Assembly (NCBI GenBank): GCA_963682025.1
Contig: OY821518.1
Coordinates: 125,264,800-125,328,799, forward strand
Length of the DNA: 64,000 bases
Origin: Cordilura impudica
Lineage: Eukaryota; Arthropoda; Insecta; Diptera; Scathophagidae
Direction: 5' to 3'
The notes under the pieces are model-generated. The model saw only the letters and a list, made by a program, of their open reading frames with translations. It had not been told where the DNA came from and did not search any database. Below, piece after piece: positions 1-11,342 of the stretch (position 1 is the stretch's first letter; each line of letters opens with the position of its first letter). The translations under genes and the position numbers were made by a program.

Positions 1-529
1 AATACCAATCAACTTCAAAAGATTTATTAGTTTTTATATAACCAATGAAGTTCGAAATGACAGGTGAGATGGCGCCAAGTTGAAGATTATTTTATTGAGA
101 AGACAATAAAATCGATTTTTATTAAATCTGAATAAAAGAAAACTTAACGAGAAATCCATTAAATGTAACAGCAACCTAGATTATTATAAACAAACAATTT
201 TAAAAAATATTGCTCGGTATCAATAATAATAAAACTTAAGATAAACTTAAGAGAACGATTAAAAATCCATTATGGTATAAAAAAAACGAAATATTGTTAA
301 ACAATTTGTGAGAATACTTATAAAAATTATTTTAAAAGATATTTTTTTACAGAAATTAAATTTTAAAAAAAGACCAAAATACAAAAATAAGTTGAACAAA
401 ATATATTATTTAAAAAAAATATTAATTTTTTTTCATCATAACATCATGACATCACTTATTATCGGTGGGTGAACAAATTCGGTAACGTCTAAAAACTTTT
501 TAATTAAACCTGAAATACGAAAGTTGTAT
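1..529. other. AT-rich stretch, nothing recognised
   Basis: Very AT-rich sequence with homopolymer A and T runs. I see no ORF of note, no RNA gene and no clear repeat boundary. Confidence 0.6.
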
Positions 530-930
530 CTATATATCAGTTTATCATTCTGTTTGAAATGCAACGAAAAATTAATATGCGACCCCATTAGCGATGTCGT
601 CTGTCTGTCTGCCTCTTGAAATGAAGCTCATTCACTAACTAAACCGTTTACCTGGGTAAAATTAGGACAATATTATTTTTCATTATTTCGAGCAGCTTTG
701 CATTCAAAAATGGGTGAAACGGGCATTATTTTACGAAACTATGGAGTAAGATATGGAGACACCTCTAAAAAAAGCTTAAAATTTATTGTGTTTGTTGTAA
801 AAATTTAGTTTTATGTTTATCAAATTGTTTGCTTTTTGAAATATTTTGTTTACAACTGTTAAAATTAATTTTATAAATCCAGATATTTAAACTAAACATA
901 AAACGCAGATGAAATTTAACACTCTTGTTT
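530..930 (+). repeat. Interspersed repeat family E, copy 1
   Basis: This segment aligns by eye with 39455-39870. Both have the order: a 'tatatcagt' motif, 'gcgatgtc' followed by a short GTCY microsatellite, 'tgggtaaa', 'tcattatttcgagca', 'tttatcaaattgtttact/gct', and 'aaacataaaac-cagatgaa'. A shorter third piece lies near 47150-47320. The GTCY core is the type described for dipteran mini-me/DINE-1 elements, so I place it loosely there. Exact ends are uncertain, and the right end abuts the Helitron at 940. Confidence 0.55.
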
Positions 931-939
931 TATATTATA

Positions 940-1732
940 CTAGCAGTAACCCGATGCGCTTCGCTACACCCCTCGTAACGAAATAAAAAGCAGGCAATAC
1001 ATTTTGTAGAAAACTAATGTTTTGTATAGGAGGTGCCACGCCCATTAGTCTGATTCCGTCCATCTTTTGAGCAACTAATCACATTAATAACTTATGAACT
1101 CAAACAAAGTCGCTAGACGTTCATTATTATAGTACTCCAGTTATGTTATATTAAATACTTACTTTGTATGGGGGGTACCACGCCCACTGGTTTAATCTCG
1201 CCCTTTTTATGGGACTACTCACATCAATAACTCATGAACTCAGACAAAGTTCCAAGGCTTTCACTATTACAGTACTTCAGATATATGACACTATATATTT
1301 ACTTTGTATGGGAGGTACCACGCCCTCTGATCGGATTCCGCCCATTTTTTTCGAGTACCAACGTTGATAACTTATGACCTCACACAAAGTGTCAACACTT
1401 TACGTATTACAGTACTCTAGATATATGACATTTAATATTTACTTTGTATGGAGGTTACCACGCCCATTGGTCCGTTCCAGCCCATTTTTTCCGCAACACC
1501 TCGAATAATTTTAATATGTGTATATGTATATAGTTTCAGAACTCTTCTTGTCGTAGTACTCCAGATATTGTATGTTAAAATTAGATGTTAAAAATTAACT
1601 TTGTATGGGAGGTGCCACGCCCACTTGAAAAATCAAAAAATATAGCCTATTTTTCCTTTCGGATAGGCAGTTACCTACTGCAAAAATTTCAAGACAATCG
1701 GTCCATACACAAATCCATTTTTATATATAAGA
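940..1732 (-). mobile_element. Helitron-like non-autonomous element (family A, copy 1)
   Basis: Read on the minus strand, the element begins with TC followed by TTATATATAAAAATGG and ends with GCGAAGCGCATCGGG-TTACTG and CTAG. The left and right neighbours are A and T, the usual A^T Helitron target. The same 5' and 3' termini occur in the opposite orientation at 35569-37007. It has no coding capacity. Most of the body is a tandem array of about 141-bp units, given as a separate entry. Confidence 0.75.
1021..1640 (-). repeat. Tandem repeat of about 141 bp inside Helitron family A
   Basis: Five imperfect units begin near 1021, 1163, 1304, 1443 and 1601. Each contains a 'tttgtatgggaggt-ccacgccc' block, 'attccgcccat', 'taacttatgaactca-acaaagt' and 'tagtactccagatat'. 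Spacing is 139-142 bp, except about 158 bp for the last. The same unit occurs at 17585-17830, 20135-20510 and, inverted, 35600-35890. One frame stays partly open (1164-1367) only because of the repeat, so I do not call it a gene. Confidence 0.8.
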
Positions 1733-2402
1733 TGGTCTCAGAACGTAAATACTGCTAAAGATTTTATGTGGTCGTAACAGGTAAAAAATTATGGATCTAG
1801 GAATATGAGACCGAAAGATATGTGAGCATCATAAGAGAACGGTCAATTTTGATTAGTACACAATACTTTGTTTATTTCTTTGGAGAAATAAGGAAAGCCA
1901 ACCGCTGAGCACGGATCATCCACCACATGAAAACGGTCGCTTTTAAGTATTCGCACTAACAACCATTTGTTTTACCGGCCAAAGTATCAAATTGATGGGT
2001 CATCCGCCGTACAACTCTTTGTTGCAACATAATGACTTATGGCCTAGTTCGCCGCATGTTGTTTAAATGTATCCGTACCGTCAATGTAGCGTTGGCATTT
2101 AGTGCAGTTATAGAACGTAAAAAACGAACCAGCATGTTGCTGTGTAAAATTAACCAAACTTTATCAGCTGTTCACAAATGTCACGTACAAACGTAGCAAA
2201 AATCTATTTTCAACAAATTGGGACGTTCCGGTTACGTGACAGTTGAATTCGGTAACTGCTCTAAATGCTTTTCATGTAACAGAAAAAAACAGCTGACACG
2301 TTTGGTTACGGTTACGTGTGGCTAACTAGGCCTTTACTTTTAGTGTTTTCGGAGTCGTGAATAAGCGGTTTGTAGCTTCAATATGCATTTTCTGAAGTTA
2401 TG
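1733..2402. other. Unassigned intergenic sequence
   Basis: No coding frame or repeat family recognised. It is slightly less AT-rich than its surroundings, and may be an old unrecognised repeat or unique sequence. Confidence 0.4.
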
Positions 2403-3679
2403 AAGGGTCCGCCATCTAACGTTTTTTTTTTCAACTAGTGCTTATTTCGTGACTGGTAACACTTAGCTCATGTCTGATTTGACAGATAATTAGTTTTATC
2501 CTTCCGCTGAATGAGTATGGTTGTGTATACGCTTGAACAACGCTGGGAAATATTGCGACATTACTTTGAAAATCATGGTAATTTTGCAGAATGTGTGTGA
2601 AAATTGCGCACGGATTTGGGAAGAAGAGGCTTCTCTTCGTATGTTCGTTATTTTGTGAAAAAAGTGAAAGAAACTGGCATCGTCATCGATAAACCAAAGC
2701 GTGAAAAGCCAAAAACAGTGCGTACACCCGAGAATATTGCTGCTGTGGCAGAAAGTGTGCGTGAAGCGCCATCAACATCAATTCACCGTCGTTCTTAAGA
2801 ATTGAACATTTCGAAGGCATCATTGATACGAATTTTGCATAAAGACCTTGGTATGACGCCATACAAAGTCCAATTGGTTCAGGAGTTGAAGCCAACTGAC
2901 CATCCAATGCGTTTTCGCTTCGCTAAGTGGGCCTGCGATCGACTTACAGAAGATGCCGATTTTGCCAAAAAAATCATCTTTTCAGATGAAGCTCATTTTG
3001 ATCTTGGCGGGTATGTAAACAAGCAAAATTGTCGCATTTGGGGCACAGAAAACCCGCACGCATGCATTGAAAAGCCGATACACCCAAAACGAGTCACTGT
3101 TTGGTGCGGATTTTTGTCCAGAGGCATAATTGGTCCATTTTTATTCGAAAATGAGTAAGGAGTGGCCGTTACAGTCAACGGCGATCGTTATCGGACCATG
3201 ATGAACGAATTTTTGTTCACAAAAATTGAAGAGGAGGATATTGGCAACATTTGGTTTCAACAGGACGGCGCTACGTGCCACACAGCCGAAGCTACACTCG
3301 ATGTTTTGCGCCCTGTTTTTGAAGATTGCATTATCAGCCGCAGAGCTGATGTCGTTTGGCCACCTCGGTGCTGCGATTTGACGCCGTTGGACTATTATTT
3401 GTGGGGTGCCCTCAAAGATAAGTGTTACGCCAACAAGCCAGAGACAATTGACGCTTTAAAGGACAATATTCGTGAAGCCATTGGTGAAATACAGCTGCAC
3501 ACAATCGATAATGTGCTTCAAAATTGGACTGATCGTGTAGGCTACTGCATGGCCAGCCGAGGCAGCCATTTGAATGAAATTATTTTCTATTATTATTTTC
3601 TATTATTTGAGATAATATTCAGTAGTTTTTTTTTTATAGCATTTTCAAAAAAAAAAAAAAAGTTATTTGGCGGACCCTT
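2403..3679 (+). mobile_element. DD41D (rosa-like) mariner element, copy 1
   Basis: The terminal inverted repeats start AAGGGTCCGCC on both ends: 5' AAGGGTCCGCCATCTAACG, and at the 3' end the complement of AAGGGTCCGCCAAATAAC. The 3' flank is TA. The 5' flank is TG, probably a mutated TA target duplication. About 1.28 kb, homologous throughout to 25473-26774 and, inverted, 53114-54422. The single transposase frame is broken (separate entry). Confidence 0.9.
2517..3591 (+). pseudogene. DD41D mariner transposase, inactivated
   Basis: DDE transposase that would cut and paste its own element. The start is the ATG at 2517, which matches the starts at 25587 and 54306. Reading stays in one frame with stops at 2598 (CGA to TGA), 2796 (CAA to TAA) and 3156 (CAA to TAA), plus a 6-bp deletion near 2630. 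The N-terminal helix-turn-helix part carries the SIHRRS motif. The catalytic triad is visible as FSDEAHF, FQQDGATCH and TPLDYYLWG. The last two Asp are separated by 41 residues, which defines the DD41D group first described as rosa in tephritids. A deletion after the last codons makes the frame run on past the normal end. Confidence 0.88.
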
Positions 3680-4048
3680 TATATAACTTCTATTGGGGTG
3701 AAAAATGTATTTTGCGCATGCCAAAGTGTGTTAATTATAATGGAATATATTTTGAAAACGATAAATTTTAATTTTTTCGACGCAAAATATAAAAGGCAAT
3801 CTTCGTATAATAGCGAAGTTTCAATAAAGCTTTTGAATTTCGATAAAGAAAAAATGGGTACAAATTTTGTTGTATGAAATTCTTTGTTTCTTTAAAATAA
3901 AAATTTTCTCGAAAATTTTTTATTCACACTAATAATTTTATGCAAACAAATAGTAAAAAAACTATTAAAAAATATGAAATTCTATATTCCTTTATATGAA
4001 GAAATACGTTGGAGTAATCAATTTAGATCGAAGGAAATATTAATATTC
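3680..4048. other. AT-rich spacer
   Basis: Starts at the mariner TA flank. No coding frame, RNA gene or repeat family recognised. Confidence 0.45.
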
Positions 4049-4488
4049 GGATCTAGACTGCCTATGTGATACCCTATACGATGCGTTTAGAGAATTTGTC
4101 TTAGATCAAACTAATTGGGTATAGAAAATAAGCATAAACGAAATCTGAGAGCAATTTTTATTAAGATTTTTGCCTGCATATTTGCAAAAGTTCATATCGG
4201 ATGCTTTATTTATATGTAGACTAGGTCGAAAAATGGACATATTTGGTAAAGTCGTTTATATACAAACCAAATTTGAGAAAAATCTGTGCAGAATGTTTTT
4301 TTTTTTTTTTTTTTGGTAATTTTAAGTGAAAAATGGGAAGCAGCATTATATTGGGGCTATTACGAGGAATGGTCCTGCAAGGTTTTGGACTACTGATTAT
4401 GGATGTAATAAATACACACAAACCCAATTTGATCAAGTTTTATCTGATTATTTGAATCTTATGGTAATTTATGTCGATCTCATAGGGG

Positions 4489-5024
4489 CAGCGTTCAGAA
4501 AAAAACACACACTGAATAAAAAAACTTGTACATACATGTAAACAAACACAGCTCAGACCAACAAACACATATTGTAACTGCTAATAAATTATTTTATATT
4601 TTTTTAATAAATTTGGTTGAAACAATTGTTGCCGTTTTTATAAGGGTGTATCAGATTTTTCCGATCGCGAGTGGATAATGTTTTAATTTTTAGATGTACG
4701 CGTTCAAGAACACGAACTGATAATAAAGCTGCACTCGAACAAGTCTATTGTCCATGTTCTGTTTTTTAGCAGTACACACGCAAGAACACGAACTTAAAAT
4801 AAAGCTACACTCGAACCTTTGTGGTTTATGTGCGCTCGAAGCAAAAAATACGTGATAGAAACGTGTTCGTGTACATAACCAAATATTAAAACGAAACATA
4901 TTCATGATTGTCCGGCACCGTACAAAATTTTGAAACATACATAAATGATATGAAAATAAAAATATGTGTTGGCTATTTTAGAACAGAACATTGTGTTTTT
5001 GATATATGTATATTGTTTACCTCG
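4489..5024. mobile_element. 536-bp unclassified insertion with 8-bp flanking direct repeat
   Basis: CATAGGGG occurs at 4481-4488 and 5025-5032. In other family C copies this motif is present once, within 'gatttcataggggtcatttg'. The intervening 536 bp therefore looks like an insertion with an 8-bp target duplication, the size made by hAT, P and some other DNA transposons. The inner ends (CAGCGTTCAG left; complement of the right end CGAGGTAAAC) are not convincing inverted repeats. No coding capacity. Confidence 0.6.
4693..4816. repeat. Two direct repeats of about 50 bp, 74 bp apart
   Basis: Two copies begin 'taga/ca-tgtacgcg/cacacg' and share 'aagaacacgaact', 'aataaagct' and 'cactcgaac'. They start near 4693 and 4767, inside the 536-bp insertion. 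Too short and diverged to classify. Confidence 0.6.
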
Positions 5025-5252
5025 CATAGGGGTCATTTGTATGGGGACTACGTCTGAACATGCACCGATTTCAAATTTCAATATCGTTCGGCCACATGAT
5101 GAAAGCTTATAGACCAAATTCCATCAAATTCTATCGACTCAGAAAGTGATACATAATCGATCGTTATAATAAAAGATGAGTGTCGGTCAAATATTTTTGG
5201 TAGTTACAATCATCAGTAACAACGTGATCGATCACCTAGTGGTATAGGGTAA

Positions 5253-5720
5253 TACAATTTAATAAATATGAAATTTTATACTTATTTATGTGAAGAAAAA
5301 AGGTTGGAATATGCGATTTAAATCGACGGAAATATTCCTAATTTCTATTTTTACCATGTACTATTGAAATATTTTTTTTTTATAACAAAGTGAATAATAA
5401 AATGAAAATAAATAAATTCACGAAACAATTTTATAGAAATTTGTTAAAAAAAATTACTTTCAACTTCAACTTCCAAAGATGCCAACATAAAGTTATTATG
5501 AAACAAGAGAATTAGGGTCAGTCTATACTGAAATTTTAAATTCGAATACCAGTTAAATTTTAATATAATTGCTTTTCTTGTTGGCCAGTTTCTATTGCAA
5601 TTTCTTTTTATAAAAAATATGATCGTGTCTTCTATAGAAAGAATAAATTACTATCTGAAAAATTTTTTTATTTTTATATCACTATAGTAGAAAACCTATA
5701 AGATCCCTAAGTCTTTTTAA
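5253..5720. other. AT-rich spacer
   Basis: No ORF, repeat family or RNA gene recognised. Confidence 0.45.
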
Positions 5721-5925
5721 GCGCCCCGGTAGGTGATTAGGTAGCGTGCTCGCCTATCATGCGGGGGTTGTGAGTTCGATTCCCACCAGAGGCTTTAGTC
5801 TGTCGCTGAAAAAAAAAACGAAAAAAAAAATAAAAAATTAAAAAAAAACTAGCCAAAATTAGAATCTGCAGACAAGCCACTCGGCTTTGCGGAACTAGGC
5901 TTCAAAAAAAAAAAAAAAAAAAAAA
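5721..5925 (+). mobile_element. tRNA-derived SINE with tRNA-Asp-like head
   Basis: 5721-5794 resembles the body of a tRNA. The RNA polymerase III B box reads GAGTTCGATTCC (5772-5783), with an A-box-like 'ttaggtagcgtgctcg' upstream (5737-5752). The anticodon arm, CGCCTATCATGCGGG, differs little from the tRNA-Asp arm, with ATC in place of the GTC anticodon. The acceptor stem does not pair well, so I do not call a functional tRNA. A low-complexity A-rich middle, a non-tRNA body with 'gacaagccactcggc' and a 22-A tail (5904-5925) complete a SINE layout. No target duplication found. Confidence 0.7.
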
Positions 5926-6184
5926 GGACACCAATGAAATTCATTCTTTAAGGCAACCGGCGTTATAATACCCAGGGTTTGATTTCTACAAGAATGTTTC
6001 GAGTCCGTAGAAGTTATACGATAATTGAAAGAAAAAAATCAAATGATTTAAAAAAAAATTAATTTTGGAGAAAATGTACTTTTTAAGGAAAGGCACTTTT
6101 ATACAAAAATTTACTTTTTTGGGGATTATATTTTTTCGTTCATATTGGCGATTTTGTTTATTATATCGTGATAACAATAAAAAA

Positions 6185-6560
6185 GATACTTGGCAATACT
6201 TCGTTACGCTAATGTGACACGTGCAGAGTAACCATACATAACTCCTCATGAAGCAAATGAAACAACTACACTAAAACAATAAGAAGAATTACAACATACA
6301 CATGGTACATTTTTATTTTGCCAAGACATTTTTGATATTTTCATTCATATCTCGTGACCCTTTGGGTCGTTTTTGATGATCTTAAACAGCAACTCCTTCG
6401 GGATGTTAATAAGCGATTTTATGAAAAAATTAAGAATCTAGCTTAGTTATTGAGGGTGTGACAGTGATCTACACAGACAGATGGACAGACGTTCGTCGCA
6501 AATCAGCTTATAAGAATCAAGAAAATATATGGTTTTGCTACCTCTTAAATTTATTTCGAT
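6185..6560 (+). repeat. Interspersed repeat family F, copy 1
   Basis: Shares with 61575-62000: 'ggcaatac', 'gctaat-tgacacgtg-agtaa', 'cat-aa-actc', 'agcaaatg', and a downstream 'gtgatct/ttccacagacrgatggacagacg' GACR microsatellite. The order is the same in both, so I treat them as two copies of one DINE-like family. Ends are uncertain. Confidence 0.5.
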
Positions 6561-7549
6561 GTGTTAGAAACGGATTGACAAACCCTTTTCAATTAACGGT
6601 CTAGATCGTTAGTGAAAAAACAATTTATTCAATTTGATGATAATTTAACAAAATAGTACTTAAATCAGGGAATTATATAATTTTATTATTTTGCGCTTAT
6701 CACAAGATGTGAATATTTTAATAAGATTCTATATGCCTACTCAAAAAAGAAACTAACAAATAAGCGCAAAGAATTATGTGTTAAAAAAAGATACTTATTT
6801 GAAAATGGGTAGTTTTTTAAAAATAATTTAAAATAATTTTTTGCAAAAAGTTATTTTTTTTACTTTTTTATAAAACAATTAATTTTTTGAGAAAAGTAAT
6901 TTAGAAATATGTGTCATAATAAATTTAAGAAAATTATTATAATTTACAATTAATTACAATTTTATAGTTTTTCGTTACCCCAATTTAGAATTAATATCCT
7001 TTAAATTTTATATTAAAAATGCGATTTAAAATATTTTTAAATACAACTTAATGAATTCGAGTAAATATTCATTATTAACACATTTATTTTCTCGATAGCC
7101 TTATGATAATAAAGCTAGTATATATATGTATGTAAACTGAATAAACCACTTTGATATTTTGTAAATATTTCTCCATTATTACAAAGATGAACATATTATT
7201 TATATGAATGAATATCAAAATAGCAAACAACCATAAATAGCATTTTGTATGCGTATCTAGCTATAAGACGAGAAAAAGGAAGATAAAACTACAAAAATGT
7301 GAAAAAATATATATATTTATATTAAATCGTGCATGGTAGGAAATGATATACTACACTAACTTTACTTTAGCAGCTAAACTACAAAAAAAGCTCATGCATG
7401 TTCAAAAAGGAGGCACTTATTTCGCTTTTTTTGTCATTACATATTTCTGGTTGAGTCTTGAATAATTGACCAAATTTGCGTAGCACTGTAAACGATATTT
7501 CATACTATATAGCCTAATTTAGATCGCAAAAATTGTACGAAATTAATTC
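6561..7549. other. AT-rich spacer
   Basis: Contains A and T runs, 'tatatatgtatgtatg' simple sequence near 7118 and no recognisable gene. Confidence 0.45.
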
Positions 7550-8190
7550 TTCAAGAAAAGCAAATTTTTAAGAAAAAAATTTTTAACGAAAGGAACTTTG
7601 CTTTTCAAGAAAGCTACTTTTTAAAAAAAGGTACATTTAAAAAAGGTTCTTTTTTTGGAAAATATGCTTTTAGGGAAACTATACTTTTTGAAAGAAAATG
7701 TAATTCTCTAAAAATAGGTCAATTTCCAAGAAAAAGTATTATTTTTATAACAAGTTTTTTTAAGGCAAGGTACTTTTTTTTGACGAAGTGGTACTTTTGT
7801 TAGAAAAATTACTGTTTTATGTAGGACAAATATTAACATTTTAGAAATGATACTTTTAAAAGAAAATCTGCTTTTGTTCGGAAAAGATATTCTTTAAGAA
7901 TTGGTACTTTTTTACAAAAAGGGAATTTTTTTTAAACATAGAACTACTTTTTTAAGAATAGGTACTTTTTAAGAATAGGCACTTTTTCAGAAGAGATACT
8001 CTTAACGAAGAGGTAAATTTAAGTAAAATATACTTATTAGAAAAAGGTACTTTTCAAGAATGTACTTCAGAGGAATAGGTTATTTTTAAGAAAAGTTTAT
8101 TTTCCATAAGAGGTAATTTTTTAGAAAAGCTCCATATTATGAGCAGGTCCATTTTCTAGAAAATATTCTTTTTTAAGAAAAGGAAATGCA
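7550..8190 (+). repeat. Degenerate minisatellite, unit like GGTACTTTTTTAAGAAAA
   Basis: About thirty imperfect units of 18-22 bp, variants of 'ggtactttttaagaaaa', in one orientation. The unit is the same as in the larger array at 33430-35180 and the short one at 49575-49675. This array stops about 95 bp before a decayed mariner. Confidence 0.75.
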
Positions 8191-8284
8191 AAGGATGACC
8201 CAAAATGCAAACAAGATTTTAATTTTACGACATTTGTGTAGTAAGTGCTGCCAGCAAAAAAAAAAAAAAATGGTTTGTTAAATA

Positions 8285-8870
8285 ACAATTTCGAGTTGTT
8301 CTATCGCGTTGTTCTACATTGTTGAACAATATTTCAACAATAGTCAAAATTTTTCGACTACAGATAGAAAATTTTGTACAAAGTACAGTCGGAATATTTA
8401 TCTAACTTTGTCAACTGCGAGGAGAGTAATTGTAAAATTCAGTCAGACTGTATCAATTAGTGATGCTAAACACAGTGGTCATCCAAAAACAAGCCGTGTA
8501 CATGAAAGTCTATGGGTCGTATCGTCGCATTTGTTATCGAAATTTTTCGATCGAAATTATTTTTTTATTTTCCAAATTCCAAAATGTTGAATTTCATTGA
8601 TTTTACTCGATATCGAATGCGACGATTTGCCCCCGGGAATATAAAATCGGCATCGTAGACAAAAATTGCAAATATAGAGCGTAAACTCACTGAAAATCTT
8701 AGTGTCCACGCGTATATAGTTTAATTGGCACAATAGCTGTAGTGGATGCTGATTATTCGAACAAATTCATACTAAACGATGAAGCATATTTTCACTTTGA
8801 TGGCCTCATTTATCGTCAAAATTACTGCATTTGGGATTCAGAGAACCAACATGTGTTTTCAAGTCTTGCG
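8285..8870 (+). pseudogene. Decayed mariner-superfamily transposase
   Basis: Two frame pieces match one transposase. The first (8309-8510) has the N-terminal pattern 'YFNNSQNFSTTDRKF' followed by a 'HSGHPKTSR' linker. The second (8742-8860) has 'NDEAYFHFDG' around the first catalytic Asp and 'RQNYCIWDSEN', equivalent to RQNCRIWGSEN in relatives. The middle of the DNA-binding part is missing, and the reading stops before the second Asp. It is related to, but clearly different from, the DD41D family elsewhere in the window. Confidence 0.7.
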
Positions 8871-9049
8871 GGAATTTTGGGGCACCCTTGTTGTGTGCAT
8901 ATAAAATATATTCGATGCTCTCCACATGTTTTTCCTAAAGCTTTTTTAAGGAATTGTTTGCACAAAATTCTATTCAAAATTCAACTTGGGCATTTGAATT
9001 TAAATGTGGCTTCTGAGGGTGAATAATTTCTTCCTTCAATAGCTTCTGC

Positions 9050-9681
9050 TGACGATTTCCGTCCGTCCGCCTGTGTGTCCATGTAAACTTTTAATCAAAC
9101 TGTAGGTCGGTGAAATTTGGTATATAAGCTTTCATCGGCCATGGGATGAACGCTATTTAGATTGATCAGAATCGATCAATGTTCAGACCTAGCCCCCATA
9201 AAATCGACATATATTGCCATAAGATACAAATTGTCGTATTGATCTTAGTCAAGTTGGGTTTGTATGTGTTTATTACATCCATTAATGAATAGTCCAAAAA
9301 CGATCCCTATGGGACAACTCTTAGTCATAGGCCTCATATAGAGCTGCTTCCCGATCTTCAATTAAATCTATCAAAAAACAAAAATATTGCACTGACTCTT
9401 CTCAAATTTTGTTTGTAAATATTTTTGCAAAATACAAGAGACTTTACCGAACATAGTCAGGATCGGTCCATTTTTGGGCCTAGTCCCCATATAGATATCG
9501 CTTCCGATATGAACTTTTTTATATCTGCAGCCAAAAAAATTAATAAAAATGACACTCAAATTTGGTTTATGCTAACTTTCTATATTCAATTAGTTGGGCC
9601 TAAGAGATAGGGTCTCTAAACGCATGGTATAGGCTATCGTATAGTCGGTCTAGACCGACTGTAATTATCTTACTTGGTTTT
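9050..9681 (-). mobile_element. DINE-1/mini-me-like repeat (family C), inverted copy
   Basis: Minus-strand copy from the microsatellite part (complement of GTCCGTCCGCCTGTGTGTCC near 9060) to the 'cttacttg' start, including the TCGGTCTAGACCGA palindrome near 9644. The 3' terminal part beyond the microsatellite is missing. Diagnostic bases ('ctaggccc', 'agtctcttgtattttgc') put it with the copies at 13734 and 58030. Confidence 0.85.
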
Positions 9682-9824
9682 ATTTTTTAATTTGGGATTC
9701 TTGAAGAGGACTTTACCATAATTTGGGAATATCTTGACCAACTTTTTTTACTAAAAACACCAAAACAGCAATTCGGACTTTTCAGAATGAAATTACAAAA
9801 AAGAAATTTTTGCGCAAAATTGGA

Positions 9825-9970
9825 CCGACTATAATTTTTTTACTTGTTTTTCATTATATGACTTTTATAAGTTAAAGAACGGGGAAGTCAACTAAATAAA
9901 ATAATATAAAATCAAATTTAAAAATAGCAAGTAAGAATTGTAGTCGGTCTACAACAACTATGGCAGTTTC
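9825..9970. repeat. Fragments of family C-type 5' ends
   Basis: Near 9825-9855 the complement of 'acaagtaa-aaaattatagtcggtc' is present. Near 9927-9965 a plus-strand 'gcaagtaagaattgtagtcggtct' is followed by unrelated sequence also seen near 40260 ('acaac-a--ata-cagt', 'ataaaaggt'). These look like ends of a sister family that shares the first 30 bp with family C. Confidence 0.45.
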
Positions 9971-10049
9971 GATAAAAGGTCTCTTACAAATTTTTCGTCA
10001 ACAGTTTGTTGTTCAAGCCAATAGTGTTCAGTTCAAATGAAAATTCAAT

Positions 10050-10794
10050 TGGAGTGCAAATTCTAGAAGATTTTATTTTTTCATTTAATAAAGACCCTAA
10101 AGGCCTAAAGGCTTTACAATACAACTCATTTTAAATTAAGAAAACAAAGTCAACACATTAACACAAACACATTAACAAATTTAATAAGCACACACATACA
10201 TAGCATTGCATAATTTTATATATGTGTTAATAGCAACGACCATAACTTCAAAAAAAATAATCCAGACGATGAAAATCTGTAAATTTCGGATTTTAAACCA
10301 TTATAATTATTAAATTATACCGGGTCGTATATATTACACACACGTTGGTCTTGTAATATATGCACGGACTTGGTAACACGAGGGCGCCAAAATGTGTTTC
10401 TCCAAGCTTTTCTAAGGAATTGTTTGCACAACGAATTTTCGCAAACTTTATTAATTTACACGATTTAATTTTGTCTTTTAAATTCTATTTTATTTATTAT
10501 GGCGGACTATTTTTAAATGCAGAAATTGGAACGAAAAAAGTATACGACCGGTTTACTTCGATTTTAACAGATTTACTAAACACACACATATCATTGTATA
10601 ATTTTATGTATGTGTTAGTAGCAACTTTAAAGGCAATTTACTCAAAATAAAGGAAAAAATTTAAAAATCTGTAAATCTGCAAAATGGCTCAATAGAAATT
10701 CCTTTCAAATAATATACGTTTGGTCAAAATCGGGATATAATGGTAAAACAAAACATCAGTCACAAGAAATCGCCTAACCTATTAATATTATAGA
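10050..10794 (-). mobile_element. Small Helitron-like element (family B), split
   Basis: On the minus strand the 5' end TCTATAATATTAATAGG is at 10794 and the body runs to about 10555. A second body piece covers 10275-10050 with 'aaagaccctaaaggcc' and 'ttctagaa'. The 3' hairpin and CTAG end have decayed. The middle (about 10290-10555) is foreign and shares 'gtttctccaagctttt-taaggaattgtttgcacaa' with 8925-8975. Same family as 28717-29079, 35891-36236, 37501-37860 and 45278-45648. Confidence 0.6.
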
Positions 10795-11342
10795 TTTCCC
10801 AAGTACTGAGACAATTAGCCAAGCCGAAAAATTAAATACTAACACCTAAAGAAGTTGGTTCATTAAATTCAAAAATATTTTTAAAAAAACTCAACAGAAT
10901 ATAAAAATTATAAAAAAAATGATAAAATACAAAAATTCACGAAATGCCAAACACAATAATATAACTCGTAATATTAAGACGTATGAGTGATAATTAAAGT
11001 AAATTAAATATCAATCAGACGGCATCCCACTTTTTTTATTTTTTATATTTTTATTATTTTATTTTCAAAAATCATTTTTATAAAACATATATAAAAAATA
11101 AAACTAAAGAGAGATGGTTAAAAACTACCTTATATCTATAACAATAATTTTCAGTTAAAAAATACGCAAATGATTTGTAAAAAACAAATATTTCACCGGA
11201 GAAGGAAAATAATTACGCTATAAAAACCTTCAATAAATTATTAAAGGAAGGAATGTATAGTATATACAAGAAAAGTAAAAATGTATATGGGAAAACAAGT
11301 ATGATAGAAGCGGTATTACTACTGAGAAAAAGAAATGAAAAA
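10795..11342. other. AT-rich spacer
   Basis: No gene or repeat family recognised. Confidence 0.45.

Larger units (their letters stand above)
4049..5252 (+). mobile_element. DINE-1/mini-me-like repeat (family C), split by an insertion
   Basis: The 5' part (4049-4488) and 3' part (5025-5252) together follow the family C consensus: a 'gataccctata-c-atgcgtttagag' start, 'agcataaac', 'catatcggatgctat', 'atggatgtaataaa', and a 'ctagtggtatagggta' end. Family C carries subterminal inverted repeats (ACCCTATACC near the 5' end, GGTATAGGGT at the 3' end) and usually a GGAC/GACG microsatellite. This copy is old and has lost most of the microsatellite. Confidence 0.75.

Noticed and set aside
4489..5024. 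Solo LTR
   Set aside because: The 8-bp duplication and absence of TG...CA ends argue against it, although AATAAA-like motifs are present.
5721..5794. Functional tRNA-Asp gene
   Set aside because: Acceptor stem does not pair, the anticodon is altered, and a SINE body and poly-A tail follow.
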